64,000 nucleotides of DNA from NCBI GenBank assembly GCA_964401835.1, contig CAYNZP010000010.1, positions 35,886-99,885 of the forward strand. Reading direction: 5' to 3'. Of the stretch, positions 7,994 to 16,426 are shown piece after piece. A program made the position numbers and the translations under genes. The notes under the pieces are model-generated. The model was not told the DNA's origin and searched no databases. It saw only the letters and a list, made by a program, of their open reading frames with translations. Origin of the DNA: CAYNZP01 sp964401835 (GTDB lineage Bacteria > Planctomycetota > Phycisphaerae > SM23-33). How positions within the stretch are numbered: position 1 is the first letter of the stretch; each line of letters begins with the position of its first letter.

Positions 7994-8737
7994 CTATTTT
8001 TTATAAATCCTCGGGAACTTACCCCGCAAAGTTCCTTCGCCTGTTATGCTTCTTTCTCCGATGCGAGAAATATCAAGCTCCCTGTCGATTTTTGTTTCGC
8101 CGGGTTCGCCGATTATTTTCATAGCTTCTTTGAGGCTGTCGGTTACGCAGAAAAGATCCATGTCCGATGCATCAACTTTCGGCTTGCCGTTACTCAGCAG
8201 CTTTTTTTCCATCCATTCGACAAGACCCTTCCAGTAGCTTCGGCCTATAAGTACGATCGGGAACCTTTCCGCCTTTCCAGTTTGGATGAGCGTCATAGAG
8301 TTGAAAAATTCGTGCAGCGTCCCAAACCCCCCCGGAAAACAAACAAACGCAGATGAATATTTGACGAACATCACCAACCGGGCGAAAAAGTAGCGGAAAT
8401 CTACTCCGACGTTAGCGTAGGGGTTAGCCATCTGCTCGTGAGGAAGCATGATATTCAGGCCGACGCTACGGCCGCCAACGTCGTGAGCGCCTCTGTTAGC
8501 CGCTTCCATAATTCCCGGCCCGCCACCTGTGATTATCGAAAAACCATTCTCACAGAGCATTCTGGCAAGTTTCCTGGTTTTGATGTAGTCCGGGTCGTTT
8601 CTTAGAGTTCTTGCAGACCCGAAAAAGCTCACAGCCGGACCAATTCGGGACATGGTCTCGAAACCTTCAACAAATTCGCTCATAATTCGGAAAATACGCC
8701 AGGTGTCATCGCTGGAAAATTGCTGATTATTTGACAT
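7994..8737 (-). CDS. LOG family protein (TIGR00730)
   Basis: About 247 residues with a Rossmann-like nucleotide fold. GGGPGIMEAANRGA and FPGGFGTLHEFF are the two signature motifs of the LOG / lysine-decarboxylase-like family. The PGGxGTxxE motif carries the catalytic Glu of nucleotide 5'-monophosphate phosphoribohydrolases. Biochemically studied members release bases (cytokinins in plants and some bacteria, or other purine and pyrimidine bases) from nucleoside monophosphates; the substrate here cannot be read from sequence. I place the start at the ATG at 8737, with GGGAG just upstream, although a GTG at 8749 is also in frame. Cytoplasmic. Confidence 0.9.
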   Translation of the reverse strand: MSNNQQFSSDDTWRIFRIMSEFVEGFETMSRIGPAVSFFGSARTLRNDPDYIKTRKLARMLCENGFSIITGGGPGIMEAANRGAHDVGGRSVGLNIMLPHEQMANPYANVGVDFRYFFARLVMFVKYSSAFVCFPGGFGTLHEFFNSMTLIQTGKAERFPIVLIGRSYWKGLVEWMEKKLLSNGKPKVDASDMDLFCVTDSLKEAMKIIGEPGETKIDRELDISRIGERSITGEGTLRGKFPRIYKK

Positions 8738-8818
8738 TTCAACTCCCACTAAACAAGAACACTATGAAAAGCCATCCTTGATTTTATCGGTTATTTACCC
8801 CGCAAAAAAGTTGAAGAT

Positions 8819-8849
8819 TTGACAAATCCGCTCAACTATTGCCTAATCT
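8819..8849 (+). promoter_or_regulatory. Candidate sigma70-type promoter for the 8884 lipoprotein gene
   Basis: A perfect TTGACA (8819-8824) is followed by TAATCT (8844-8849) with a 19-nt spacer, somewhat long. It lies about 35 nt before the ATG at 8884. There is no other upstream gene on this strand for 0.8 kb, so a promoter is expected here. Confidence 0.45.
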
Positions 8850-8883
8850 AGGGCTTTGTCGGCAGTTTTAGCAGGAAGAAATC

Positions 8884-9705
8884 ATGAAGAAGACACTTTT
8901 GGTCATAATTTGCGGTTTTATTCTCGGCGGTTGCGGCGGCCAGTATATTCTTACTGTCCCAGACCAACTCGCTCCAGCCAGCGGTGAGGCGACTACTGTT
9001 GTTCGCTTGCAACGTAGCGAAGTATGGGCTTATGCGCCGGCGGTAAAATCAGCTGTGATGCGTTTTCAGGTTGGCCCAGGTTTGGAAAGGGCAGCCTATA
9101 CCGACAAACTTGGTTATGCAGGTACGACCATTCCAGCCGGTGACAAAACAGGCCGATTTCTTATGACGGTATCCCATCTGGATATCGAGGGAGATGAGGT
9201 TATTGCAGAATCGCTTTTCTATGTTTGGGACACTGAAAAACCCGTTGTGGCTGTCGATTATAGCTGTCTGCGGTTTGGCAGCGGCGATGGTGCCACTCAG
9301 CGGGCCATCAGTCGTGTTTCAGAAGTTGCGAATATCGTTTACATGACGCGCAGTCCGGTTTCCCGGCACAGCGGTATGCACAAAAAAATTATTTCCGGCG
9401 GCTACCAGGACGGGCCTATCCTGCTTTGGCAGCGGGAGCGTTGGCACGTTGTCCGAGAAGGGCGATTCAAATTGCCTCGGGTAGTTGTAGAGTCGCGTCT
9501 GGTAAGTCAACTCGGGCAATTAAAGCAGACTTTTCCCAAGCTTAATGTGGGCATTGGTTCTTCGCGATTATCAGCTAAGGCTTATAAGCAGGCTGGTATG
9601 AATTCTGTTAAGCTGGCCGAGTTGGTCGTGGGCGATATAGATATAAATCGTCTGTTGTCGAGCCCTGAAATTAACTCAGGTAATTCCGAGGGAACAGGCT
9701 TATAA
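8884..9705 (+). CDS. Lipoprotein with possible HAD-like C-terminal domain
   Basis: A 273-residue protein with a lipoprotein signal (MKKTLLVIICGFILGGCGG, lipobox Cys at about 17). The first half (about 20-120) looks like a beta-rich domain. The second half (about 120-255) contains DYSCLRFGSGDG, then KIISGGYQDGPILLW and RLVSQLGQLKQTFP-LNVGIGSS. This resembles the catalytic region of LNS2/App1-type phosphatases of the HAD fold, but the usual DxDxT nucleophile motif is not evident, so activity is doubtful. AGGAAG precedes the ATG. It sits 20 nt upstream of waaF and the envelope operon, so a role in the outer membrane or its lipids is a reasonable guess but unproven. Confidence 0.6.
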   Translation: MKKTLLVIICGFILGGCGGQYILTVPDQLAPASGEATTVVRLQRSEVWAYAPAVKSAVMRFQVGPGLERAAYTDKLGYAGTTIPAGDKTGRFLMTVSHLDIEGDEVIAESLFYVWDTEKPVVAVDYSCLRFGSGDGATQRAISRVSEVANIVYMTRSPVSRHSGMHKKIISGGYQDGPILLWQRERWHVVREGRFKLPRVVVESRLVSQLGQLKQTFPKLNVGIGSSRLSAKAYKQAGMNSVKLAELVVGDIDINRLLSSPEINSGNSEGTGL

Positions 9706-9726
9706 TAGCCCGCCAGACCAACTCGA

Positions 9727-10833
9727 ATGAAAAAAGCCAACGACAATAATCCTGAAAAGATATTGGTTTTTCTTCCCAATTGGGTAGGCGATGCTGTGAT
9801 GGCTACCCCGGCACTACATGCTTTGAGGGAGTATTTCAGTTCATCCGAAATCACCTATCTGGGTCGGCCGGCGGCTTTGGCTACTCTTGAGGGATTAAAA
9901 CTCGCCGATTCAGGTATAGTCGATTTCACTCGCGCTCAGCCCGGGTTTTCCAGCACTGTTCGACTTTTGCGACAAATACGAAAAGAATATTTTGACTTGG
10001 CCATTTTATTTCCCAACAGCTTCCGCACGGCGATGTTTTCCAAGCTGGCAGGCGTAAAACGGATTGCCGGTTACGACCGAGACGGGCGCGGTTGGCTGAT
10101 GAAATATAAAGTCCAGCCACCCCGGGACGCTTCGGGCAACCTTCAGCCGATCTCAGCTATAGATTATTACAACGAACTAGCACGAAAACTCGGTGCTCAC
10201 GTCAATTCGCGAAAGATGACTCTGGCTGTTTCCCAGGAAGCTGAAGCCCATGCAGACGGACTATTAGCCCAGGCACAGATAGATAAAACCAAACCGATTG
10301 TCATACTGAATCCCGGGGCATCGTTCGGCGTAAGTAAAATATGGGATTCTGACCGTTACGCAGCCCTTGCGGACAAGCTAATTGAGCGGCGAGGTGCACA
10401 GATAATTATAAACGCCGCTCCAGATGAGAAGCATGTCGCAGCTCATGTTGAAAAGATGATGAAAAACACGCCAGCGATCAATTTCGCCAATCACGAAAAT
10501 ACGCTCACTCTTCTCAAGAGCATGACAAAACGCTGTGATCTTCTGATTACAAACGATACTGGAGCAAGGCATTTTGCGGCGGCATTTTCGATAGGCGTGG
10601 TTACCATCTTTGGCAGCACCGATCCGCGGTGGGCACAAATTGATTATGATCTGGAGCGAATCGTTCGGGTAGATGTTCCGTGTTCGCCATGTCAGAAAAA
10701 ATATTGCCTTCAACCGCCCGGCCCCCAATATCATCGGTGCATGGACGCGATTACACCTGATATGGTCTTGGCTCCGGCTGAGGAATTACTCGACTTATTG
10801 ACGAGTCAAAAAGGTTCAAGGGGGATTAAATAA
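9727..10833 (+). CDS. waaF: ADP-heptose:LPS heptosyltransferase (GT9)
   Basis: A 368-residue glycosyltransferase of family GT9. It opens with ILVFLPNWVGDAVMATPALHAL, the hallmark of WaaF-type enzymes that add heptose from ADP-heptose to the inner core of lipopolysaccharide on the cytoplasmic face of the membrane. The C-terminal half holds the nucleotide-binding segment NDTGARHFAAAFSIGVVTIFGSTDP, with the aspartate at about 278, and a cysteine-rich tail (CSPCQKKYCLQPPGPQYHRC) common in these enzymes. First gene of a tightly coupled envelope operon: its stop codon shares one base with the next ATG (TAATG). WaaC-like specificity cannot be excluded. Good evidence of a diderm envelope with LPS. 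Confidence 0.9.
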   Translation: MKKANDNNPEKILVFLPNWVGDAVMATPALHALREYFSSSEITYLGRPAALATLEGLKLADSGIVDFTRAQPGFSSTVRLLRQIRKEYFDLAILFPNSFRTAMFSKLAGVKRIAGYDRDGRGWLMKYKVQPPRDASGNLQPISAIDYYNELARKLGAHVNSRKMTLAVSQEAEAHADGLLAQAQIDKTKPIVILNPGASFGVSKIWDSDRYAALADKLIERRGAQIIINAAPDEKHVAAHVEKMMKNTPAINFANHENTLTLLKSMTKRCDLLITNDTGARHFAAAFSIGVVTIFGSTDPRWAQIDYDLERIVRVDVPCSPCQKKYCLQPPGPQYHRCMDAITPDMVLAPAEELLDLLTSQKGSRGIK

Positions 10834-11648
10834 TGCCGGTGGGTCAGGACTGCGATGAACTGCTGGTCAGTGCGCTCAAGCGAGAGTCCCTCGATAGTGT
10901 GGAAGGGGCCTTCGCCTACGATAGCGGAGAAGACCTGAATAAACCAAATCTTCAACATCGTCGCAGGACGCGTTTATCTGTGGCTGATGACAAAGGCCGA
11001 GTGCATGAGCTTTATCTTAAGCGCTACGGTCAGGAAAAGCTTAAGGATAAACTAAAACGAATTTTCACATACGGTTGGAATTCCAGCCCGGCAAGGACAG
11101 AATTTGAAAATATTCGCTCTGCCCGCAAAGCCGGCGTTCTGACAATGCGTGAAGTGTTCTGCGATGAGCAACGTGGATTTCTTGGGACCAAACGAAGCTG
11201 CATAATCGTAACAGCCGTTCCTGGAGATGCTCTGGAAAGATGCGGTGAAGAATTTTTATCGACCTTTTCAGACGATGCTGCTGCAACGGCTGCTTTCACC
11301 AATCAGCTTGCAATTCTGGTACGGAAACTGCATGGAGCTGGTTTCGTTCATCGCGATTTATATGCGTCGCATGTTTTTCTGGATAATAGCTCTGGTGGGG
11401 TTCAGCTTTACCTTATTGACCTTGCCCGCATGTTTGCGCCAAAATGTCCCTGGCGTCGATTCAGGTGGAAAGTAAAAGACCTGGCCCAGCTGAAATTCTC
11501 TATGCCCAAAAGTTGGGTTGAAGATTGCTGGGGTCAGTTTCTTGTAACATATCTCGGCAAAGAAGACGCGTCCAGGTTCGGCCGCTATAATTGTGCGATT
11601 GATCGCAAGGTGTCATTTATGCATCACCGGGCAAAAAGGAAAGTTTGA
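10833..11648 (+). CDS. WaaP-like LPS core heptose kinase family protein
   Basis: A 271-residue protein with the small kinase fold of the WaaP/RfaP/InaA family. VHRDLYASHVFLD (about 170-182) provides the catalytic loop Asp and YLIDLARM (about 193-200) the metal-binding Asp. The N-terminal half includes LYLKRYG, a likely ATP-binding lysine. WaaP phosphorylates heptose of the LPS inner core, which stabilises the outer membrane. Its position between a heptosyltransferase and a GT4 glycosyltransferase supports this role. The start overlaps waaF by one base and the stop lies 4 nt before the next ATG, so translation is coupled. The exact acceptor is inferred. Confidence 0.85.
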   Translation: MPVGQDCDELLVSALKRESLDSVEGAFAYDSGEDLNKPNLQHRRRTRLSVADDKGRVHELYLKRYGQEKLKDKLKRIFTYGWNSSPARTEFENIRSARKAGVLTMREVFCDEQRGFLGTKRSCIIVTAVPGDALERCGEEFLSTFSDDAAATAAFTNQLAILVRKLHGAGFVHRDLYASHVFLDNSSGGVQLYLIDLARMFAPKCPWRRFRWKVKDLAQLKFSMPKSWVEDCWGQFLVTYLGKEDASRFGRYNCAIDRKVSFMHHRAKRKV

Positions 11649-11652
11649 GTGG

Positions 11653-12807
11653 ATGAGGATAGCTTTTGTAATCGAAAACCTGACTCCATCGCGCGGAGGG
11701 CGAGAGACGTCCACGGCTCAGATTGCCTTGGCTATGGCTAGGACCGACAACGAGGTTAGTGTTCTGTGTCAGTCAGCTGATTGGCAAGGCAGCGGTGTAG
11801 AGATAGTTCAACTCGGCTGTCGTGGTAGTTCCCGGTTGGCGCAGTTGAAGAATTTTATAGATGACCTTGAAAGGACCGTTGCTCAGCGATCTTTCAATAT
11901 AATCCATGCGACACTCCCTGTTCCATGCGCTAATGTCTATCAGCTTCGTGGCGGGACCATTGTTGCACAGAAGCGGGTATCTTTGCATAAAAGAAAGGGG
12001 CTCAGCAGAAGCATAGCTCGGATAGCAAATGAGTTTAATTCTTTTCGTCGATACATGAGCCGTCTTGAAAAACAGCTTGTAAGCAATCCTGATGTGCTAT
12101 GCCTTGCTGTCAGCGAAATGGTTTCTCTGGAGTTGGAGCATTTCTACCGTCGCTGTGAAGGCGTCCAAGTTGTCTATAACGCAGTCGAAGCGCCGGACCC
12201 TCAGGACGAAGACCTTGAACTTCAACGAAAAAAGAATCGCTCTGAAATTGGGGCCAAGGATGACGATATTGTCTTTCTCTCGGTTGCGAATAATTTCCGT
12301 CTCAAAGGCATACCGGAGACAATCAAAGCATTTTCCCGATGGGTGAAATCGGATGGAAAAGGCAAAAAGGCCAAGCTGGTCATTATCGGAGCTGATGATC
12401 CGGATAACTGTAAAAAATCAGCCAGTCGGGTGGGAGTGGGAGATAAGGTCGTTTTCCAGCCGTACGTTGATAATATTTTCAGTTGGTATGCTGCTGCAGA
12501 CGTCTGTATCCTGCTCAGCTGGTACGATCCTTGCAGCCGGGTTGTGCTCGAAGCGACTCGGATCGGATTGCCTTCCATAACAACAGAACTTAACGGGGCA
12601 GGTGAAATCCTCACGCATGGTGGCGGTGTTGTAGTAAGTTCGCCAGAGGCAATAGATGCGATCATGGATGCCATGGATGTGCTTGCCGCCCCGAAGAAAC
12701 GACAAAATTTCAGCAGGTCTTGTATACAGGTAGCTGGCCAGCTTAGTATAGAAAACCACATAGAAGGTCTGCTTGATATTTATAAGGAACTTTTGCAAAA
12801 CAGATGA
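11653..12807 (+). CDS. Glycosyltransferase family 4 (GT-B)
   Basis: About 384 residues. The N-terminal Rossmann domain starts MRIAFVIENLTPSRGGRETS, the acceptor-side motif of GT4 enzymes. The C-terminal domain has VVYNAVEAP, SVANNFRLKGI and the donor-binding LLSWYDPCSRVVLEATRIGLPSI; the usual E-x7-E signature is present as a PCSRVVLEA variant. It probably transfers a nucleotide-activated sugar in LPS core assembly, given its neighbours. I start it at the ATG at 11653 (4 nt after the previous stop); upstream in-frame codons would overlap the kinase gene. Its stop overlaps the plsY start by 4 nt. Sugar specificity unknown. Confidence 0.88.
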   Translation: MRIAFVIENLTPSRGGRETSTAQIALAMARTDNEVSVLCQSADWQGSGVEIVQLGCRGSSRLAQLKNFIDDLERTVAQRSFNIIHATLPVPCANVYQLRGGTIVAQKRVSLHKRKGLSRSIARIANEFNSFRRYMSRLEKQLVSNPDVLCLAVSEMVSLELEHFYRRCEGVQVVYNAVEAPDPQDEDLELQRKKNRSEIGAKDDDIVFLSVANNFRLKGIPETIKAFSRWVKSDGKGKKAKLVIIGADDPDNCKKSASRVGVGDKVVFQPYVDNIFSWYAAADVCILLSWYDPCSRVVLEATRIGLPSITTELNGAGEILTHGGGVVVSSPEAIDAIMDAMDVLAAPKKRQNFSRSCIQVAGQLSIENHIEGLLDIYKELLQNR

Positions 12808-13466
12808 CAGAAAACCCAATGATATTGTTTGTTGTTTTTCCGCTTGTCGCTTATCTGATTGGTTCCACTCCGTTTGGAGTAATAATTGCCCGTTGCAGGG
12901 GTGTCGATCTTCGCAAAGTAGGCAGCGGAAATGTCGGTGCGACAAATGTTGTGCGGTCAGTCGGCCAGATATGGGGTTATCTCTGTTTCTTGCTCGATGT
13001 CACCAAGGGTTTTGTTCCAGCTTTCCTGGCTGGTTTATTACTGGCTGGAAAGGACTCTGCAGAGATGTCTGTAATAAGTCAGGCTTCATGGCTGTCGGTC
13101 GGTTGCGGTGCGATATTCGGACATGTTTTCAGCTTCTGGCTGAAATTCAAGGGTGGTAAGGGTGTGGCGACGGCGCTCGGTGTTGTACTTGGGATTTTTC
13201 CTTATTTTACCTATGCCGGGATATGCGCATTAGGAATCTGGATTGGGGTTACGCTCATTAGCCGATATGTTTCGCTAGGGAGCATAATTGCAGCCTTGGC
13301 CTTTCTGCCTTTGTTCGCTTTATTCAATATGGAACAACTCGTCAATCTCTGGCCACTGCTTATTTTTGCAGCAGCGATGATAATTCTGATTCTGGTTCGT
13401 CATCGCACAAACATCCGTCGCCTTCTTAAGGGGCAGGAAAATAAGATAGGCCAAAAAGCGTCTTGA
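12804..13466 (+). CDS. plsY: Glycerol-3-phosphate acyltransferase PlsY
   Basis: A 220-residue membrane protein with about five hydrophobic segments. It transfers an acyl group from acyl-phosphate to glycerol-3-phosphate, the first committed step of phospholipid synthesis. The three cytoplasmic motifs of PlsY are visible: GSTPFGVIIARCRGVDLR-VGSGNVGATNV near the start, then FKGGKGVATALGV (about 113-125), then the C-terminal RHRTNIRRLLKGQE. Last gene of the envelope operon, overlapping the glycosyltransferase by 4 nt (ATGA). The length is usual for the family and nothing looks broken. Confidence 0.96.
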   Translation: MTENPMILFVVFPLVAYLIGSTPFGVIIARCRGVDLRKVGSGNVGATNVVRSVGQIWGYLCFLLDVTKGFVPAFLAGLLLAGKDSAEMSVISQASWLSVGCGAIFGHVFSFWLKFKGGKGVATALGVVLGIFPYFTYAGICALGIWIGVTLISRYVSLGSIIAALAFLPLFALFNMEQLVNLWPLLIFAAAMIILILVRHRTNIRRLLKGQENKIGQKAS

Positions 13467-13519
13467 AAATTATTACCCAAAGTGGATTTGTCCCCAAAAA
13501 GTTAAGAATTCACCAGACT

Positions 13520-14347
13520 TTACATTTGTCCGTTAGCGATAGAAATTACTTTGGCCAATCGCTCAGCGCAACCTTCATCGATCATCTTTTTAAGTTCATC
13601 GGCTGAGTAGAAAACCTCAAGCATCATCGTTCCGTTGTAGTTAATGTCGCAAATAGCCTTGGCAAGAGCGTCTGTGTCAATGCTACCATAGGTCGGCATG
13701 AGATGTTCGTCACCTTCACTGGAATTGTCGGAAAAATGCATGTAAATCATTTGGTCTGCGGTTTGACCGACAGCTTCTACGGGATTACCCACCATATTGG
13801 CATGGCCGGAATCAAAACACATGCCGGTTGATGGTGCTCCCAACTCTTCCAATATTGCTACAAGTTCCGTAATGTCCGAGCCGACCGGATGATAACCTGG
13901 CAGGTTCTCGAAAGCATATGTTACTCCTATTTCCTTGCCGAATTCTCCCAACTCTACGATAGATTTTTTCAGTTGAGATATTCGTTTGTTTCGCTCTTCT
14001 TCACTCACTCCTTCATGGCGAATAGTAGAACAGTGCACAACTACGAGTGACCCGCCTAGCATAAGTACGAGATCGCCTTCAGCTTTGAATATATCAACCG
14101 CGAATCGTCTTGCACGTTTGTCAGGTGAGGATGGATCGAATTCTTCCCCGAAAACACCATGAAGACTGTCACACGGCATTTCACCTAGAGCCAGCACTTC
14201 TCGCATCTTTTGAACGGGGATTTGAGCCTTCTGATTGCGATATGCCTGAACCACTTCGCAGCCGAGTTTACGCATGCAGCTAAGCCATTCTTTCGGGGGG
14301 AAGTCATCGAAACCTATTGGAGCAACCGTCCCAAGTTTTATTTTCAT
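13520..14347 (-). CDS. Sugar phosphate isomerase/epimerase family (xylose isomerase-like TIM barrel)
   Basis: About 275 residues with the AP-endonuclease-2/xylose-isomerase-like TIM-barrel pattern. Metal-ligand segments are visible: YAFENLPGY (Glu), MCFDSGHANM (Asp and His), MIYMHFSDNS (His) and a final TMMLEVF (Glu). Family members isomerise or epimerise sugars, inositols or hydroxypyruvate; the substrate is not recognisable here. The ATG at 14347 has AAGGA upstream and gives MKIKLGTVAP, the typical start, so I prefer it to the in-frame ATG at 14371. It lies 34 nt after mcsB on the same strand and may be cotranscribed. Cytoplasmic. Confidence 0.85.
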   Translation of the reverse strand: MKIKLGTVAPIGFDDFPPKEWLSCMRKLGCEVVQAYRNQKAQIPVQKMREVLALGEMPCDSLHGVFGEEFDPSSPDKRARRFAVDIFKAEGDLVLMLGGSLVVVHCSTIRHEGVSEEERNKRISQLKKSIVELGEFGKEIGVTYAFENLPGYHPVGSDITELVAILEELGAPSTGMCFDSGHANMVGNPVEAVGQTADQMIYMHFSDNSSEGDEHLMPTYGSIDTDALAKAICDINYNGTMMLEVFYSADELKKMIDEGCAERLAKVISIANGQM

Positions 14348-14381
14348 TCCATTATCCTTACAGCTGTCCATTCCCTAGTTT

Positions 14382-15437
14382 TTAATTTGCACTGATGGCT
14401 TTGCGAATAAATTCAGCTCGAGCTTCGCTTCGCTGCTCGGGTGCCATCTCTTTATCGAGTATTTTCTGCAAATGTGCCGGTTGAGTCATCAGGAAAAGTT
14501 CGTTGACTGTTTTGATATCAATATCTTCAATTTGACCGAGATTGACGCCAAGTCGTACAAGTGAAAGCAGGTACATTGTCTCTTCAGAACTGACAAGTTT
14601 TGCATTCCGTAGAATTGCCACAGCCCGTGATATCTTGTCTTCGACTGACACTGCCCGATTTTCCATCAATCCTTCTCGGGCATGTCGTTCATAATCAATA
14701 AATTGCGGCACGATCAGGTTGCAGAATTCATTAACCAGATCCTCTTCGCTTTTGCCGAGTGTCGTCTGGTTTGATATCTGGAAGAAATCACCTGTTGCCT
14801 CGGTGCCTTCGCCATATAGGCCGCGAATCGCCAGCCGCATATCGCGTGCTGCACGGAAGGCTTTTTCAATCTCGCCAGTCATTTTCAGTGCGGGCAGGTG
14901 AAGCATGACGCTCAATCGCAAGCCGGTTCCTGCATTTGTCGGGCAAGCCGTCAAGTAGCCGTATTTGCTATGGAAAGCAAAATCGAGCCTGTTTTCAAGA
15001 TAGTCATCAATCTTATCTATGTCTTTTATTGCTTCAGTCAGCTGAAGGCCGCTTCGTAGAACCTGAATGCGGAGGTGGTCTTCCTCATTTACCATTATCG
15101 CAACAGTCTCGTCGCCGCTGACTGCTACTCCACGCGGATGCTGGGCCTGGCTTTGCTGACGGGAAATAAGGTGTCTTTCTACGAGAAGCTTGCGGTCGAG
15201 TTTTGACGCCTTTTCGATATCAACGTAGAACAAGCCCTTGGCAATATCGGCTGAAAGGATTTCGCTACGTAGCTTGTCTTCAAGTTCTCGCTGTTGCTGA
15301 GCATTGCACCTGGCCAAAAAAGGTGTGCCAGCCAGGTTCCTTGCCAGCCTGACACGGGAGGAAATCACAACATCATGCATCGGGCCAATTCCGCGAAGCC
15401 ACTCGCCTGCCTGTTTGGTTAGTTCGGCAAGGGTCAT
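14382..15437 (-). CDS. mcsB: Protein arginine kinase McsB
   Basis: A 351-residue enzyme of the phosphagen-kinase fold that phosphorylates arginines on proteins, marking them for Clp degradation in Bacillus. Visible motifs are VVISSRVRLARNLAGTPF (ATP phosphate-binding arginines), the CPTNAGTGLRLSVMLHLPAL segment (catalytic Cys loop, about 160-180), and RGLYGEGTEATGDFFQISNQ (about 200-220). The C-terminal helical domain contains RVARL-like helices that bind phosphoarginine in family members. Its start overlaps mcsA by 4 nt. Neither ctsR nor clpC, the usual Firmicutes partners, is nearby. Confidence 0.95.
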   Translation of the reverse strand: MTLAELTKQAGEWLRGIGPMHDVVISSRVRLARNLAGTPFLARCNAQQQRELEDKLRSEILSADIAKGLFYVDIEKASKLDRKLLVERHLISRQQSQAQHPRGVAVSGDETVAIMVNEEDHLRIQVLRSGLQLTEAIKDIDKIDDYLENRLDFAFHSKYGYLTACPTNAGTGLRLSVMLHLPALKMTGEIEKAFRAARDMRLAIRGLYGEGTEATGDFFQISNQTTLGKSEEDLVNEFCNLIVPQFIDYERHAREGLMENRAVSVEDKISRAVAILRNAKLVSSEETMYLLSLVRLGVNLGQIEDIDIKTVNELFLMTQPAHLQKILDKEMAPEQRSEARAEFIRKAISAN

Positions 15438-15922
15438 GAATTCTCAAACTCCTTTATCTGATCGCGGAGAATCGCTGCACGCTCATAATCTTCAGAATTT
15501 ATCGCCGCCTTGAGCTGGGCCCGAAGACGCAAAAGAGAATTCTGCTTCTTCTGGTCGCTTCCGACGCGGTGGGGCACCTTGCCAACATGCTGGGTTGCGC
15601 CTTCCTGGGCCCGCTCGAGCAGGCCTGCAAGTGCGGGCTCGAAGGCGTCATAGTCGTACGGACAGCCAAGCAGGCCCTTCTCACGGAATTCAGAGAATGT
15701 CATCCCGCATACTTCACAGGTAAGGTCAGTAATATCTTTGCCGGCTGCGCTCTGGAGCACGAAGTCCTCAAGCAACTGGCTTATGGGGACATTAGCCTTT
15801 ATTGTAATTCCCTCTGTCGAGGCGCAATCCTCGCAAAGATGCTTTTCGAACTTTTGGCCGTCAACTATCTCTGTGAGGTGGATAGTTGCGGGCTTGTTAC
15901 ATTTATCACATTTATATTTCAT
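15434..15922 (-). CDS. mcsA: McsA, zinc-finger activator of McsB
   Basis: A 162-residue protein with two CxxC-type zinc sites: CDKC (5-8) pairs with CEDC (about 31-34), and CEVC pairs with a later Cys (about 69-90, CEVCGMTFSEFREKGLLGC). A C-terminal UVR motif (LKAAINSEDYERAAILRDQIKE) follows. McsA binds and activates the kinase McsB, whose gene overlaps its end by 4 nt. The domain order and length match the family. It is preceded by 46 nt separating it from the QueD-like gene on the same strand. Confidence 0.93.
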   Translation of the reverse strand: MKYKCDKCNKPATIHLTEIVDGQKFEKHLCEDCASTEGITIKANVPISQLLEDFVLQSAAGKDITDLTCEVCGMTFSEFREKGLLGCPYDYDAFEPALAGLLERAQEGATQHVGKVPHRVGSDQKKQNSLLRLRAQLKAAINSEDYERAAILRDQIKEFENS

Positions 15923-15968
15923 GACGACTACTCGCTATCCTAAGAAAAACCCGAAGGATGCGTCAAGA

Positions 15969-16343
15969 TCACGTTTTCATATAGTACGAGGCGCAACAGT
16001 CTCGCGTTTCGGTAACTGTAACTTTATATAACTTATAACCGCCATTAAGCCTGGCTTGGAGTCTATTAGCTAAAACTTCCGCAACACGCTCAGCTGAGGC
16101 GCCTTTTTTGTCAAATTCGTCCATTGAGTCCAGGTTGGTTCCATTGAGTTCGGCTGCGATCGATTTCATGGCCCGAGCTACCTCGACAAAGTCGATTACG
16201 ATTCCCTGGGGCTGATCGAGTTCATTGGATCTGAAATACGCTGTAAACACCCAATTATGCTCATGCGGCTTCTCGAAAGAGCCGTCCGGTAGCAGTATTG
16301 CGTGTGTTGCGGTAAATTCGTTTTTTACGCTTACTTCGTACAT
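15969..16343 (-). CDS. 6-pyruvoyl-tetrahydropterin synthase / QueD-like protein
   Basis: About 124 residues of the tunnel-fold PTPS/QueD family. Zinc-type histidines are present in FTATHAI (about 12-18) and KPHEHNW (about 26-32), and a C-terminal TETRDC carries the substrate-binding Glu. The catalytic Cys that normally sits a few residues before the HxH pair is not there: the segment reads DGSFEKPHEHNW. This suggests an altered reaction or a paralogue of the preQ0 enzyme. The start at ATG 16343 has an AGAGAG ribosome site upstream; an ATG at 16358 is in frame. No other queuosine genes are near. Confidence 0.8.
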   Translation of the reverse strand: MYEVSVKNEFTATHAILLPDGSFEKPHEHNWVFTAYFRSNELDQPQGIVIDFVEVARAMKSIAAELNGTNLDSMDEFDKKGASAERVAEVLANRLQARLNGGYKLYKVTVTETRDCCASYYMKT

Positions 16344-16426
16344 TGTACTCTCTAACATTCTACACAACTTATTGAAGTGTGGAAGGCAATAACCTTAAGG
16401 GCTTAAAAACGTGGGGCTTTGTGAAA

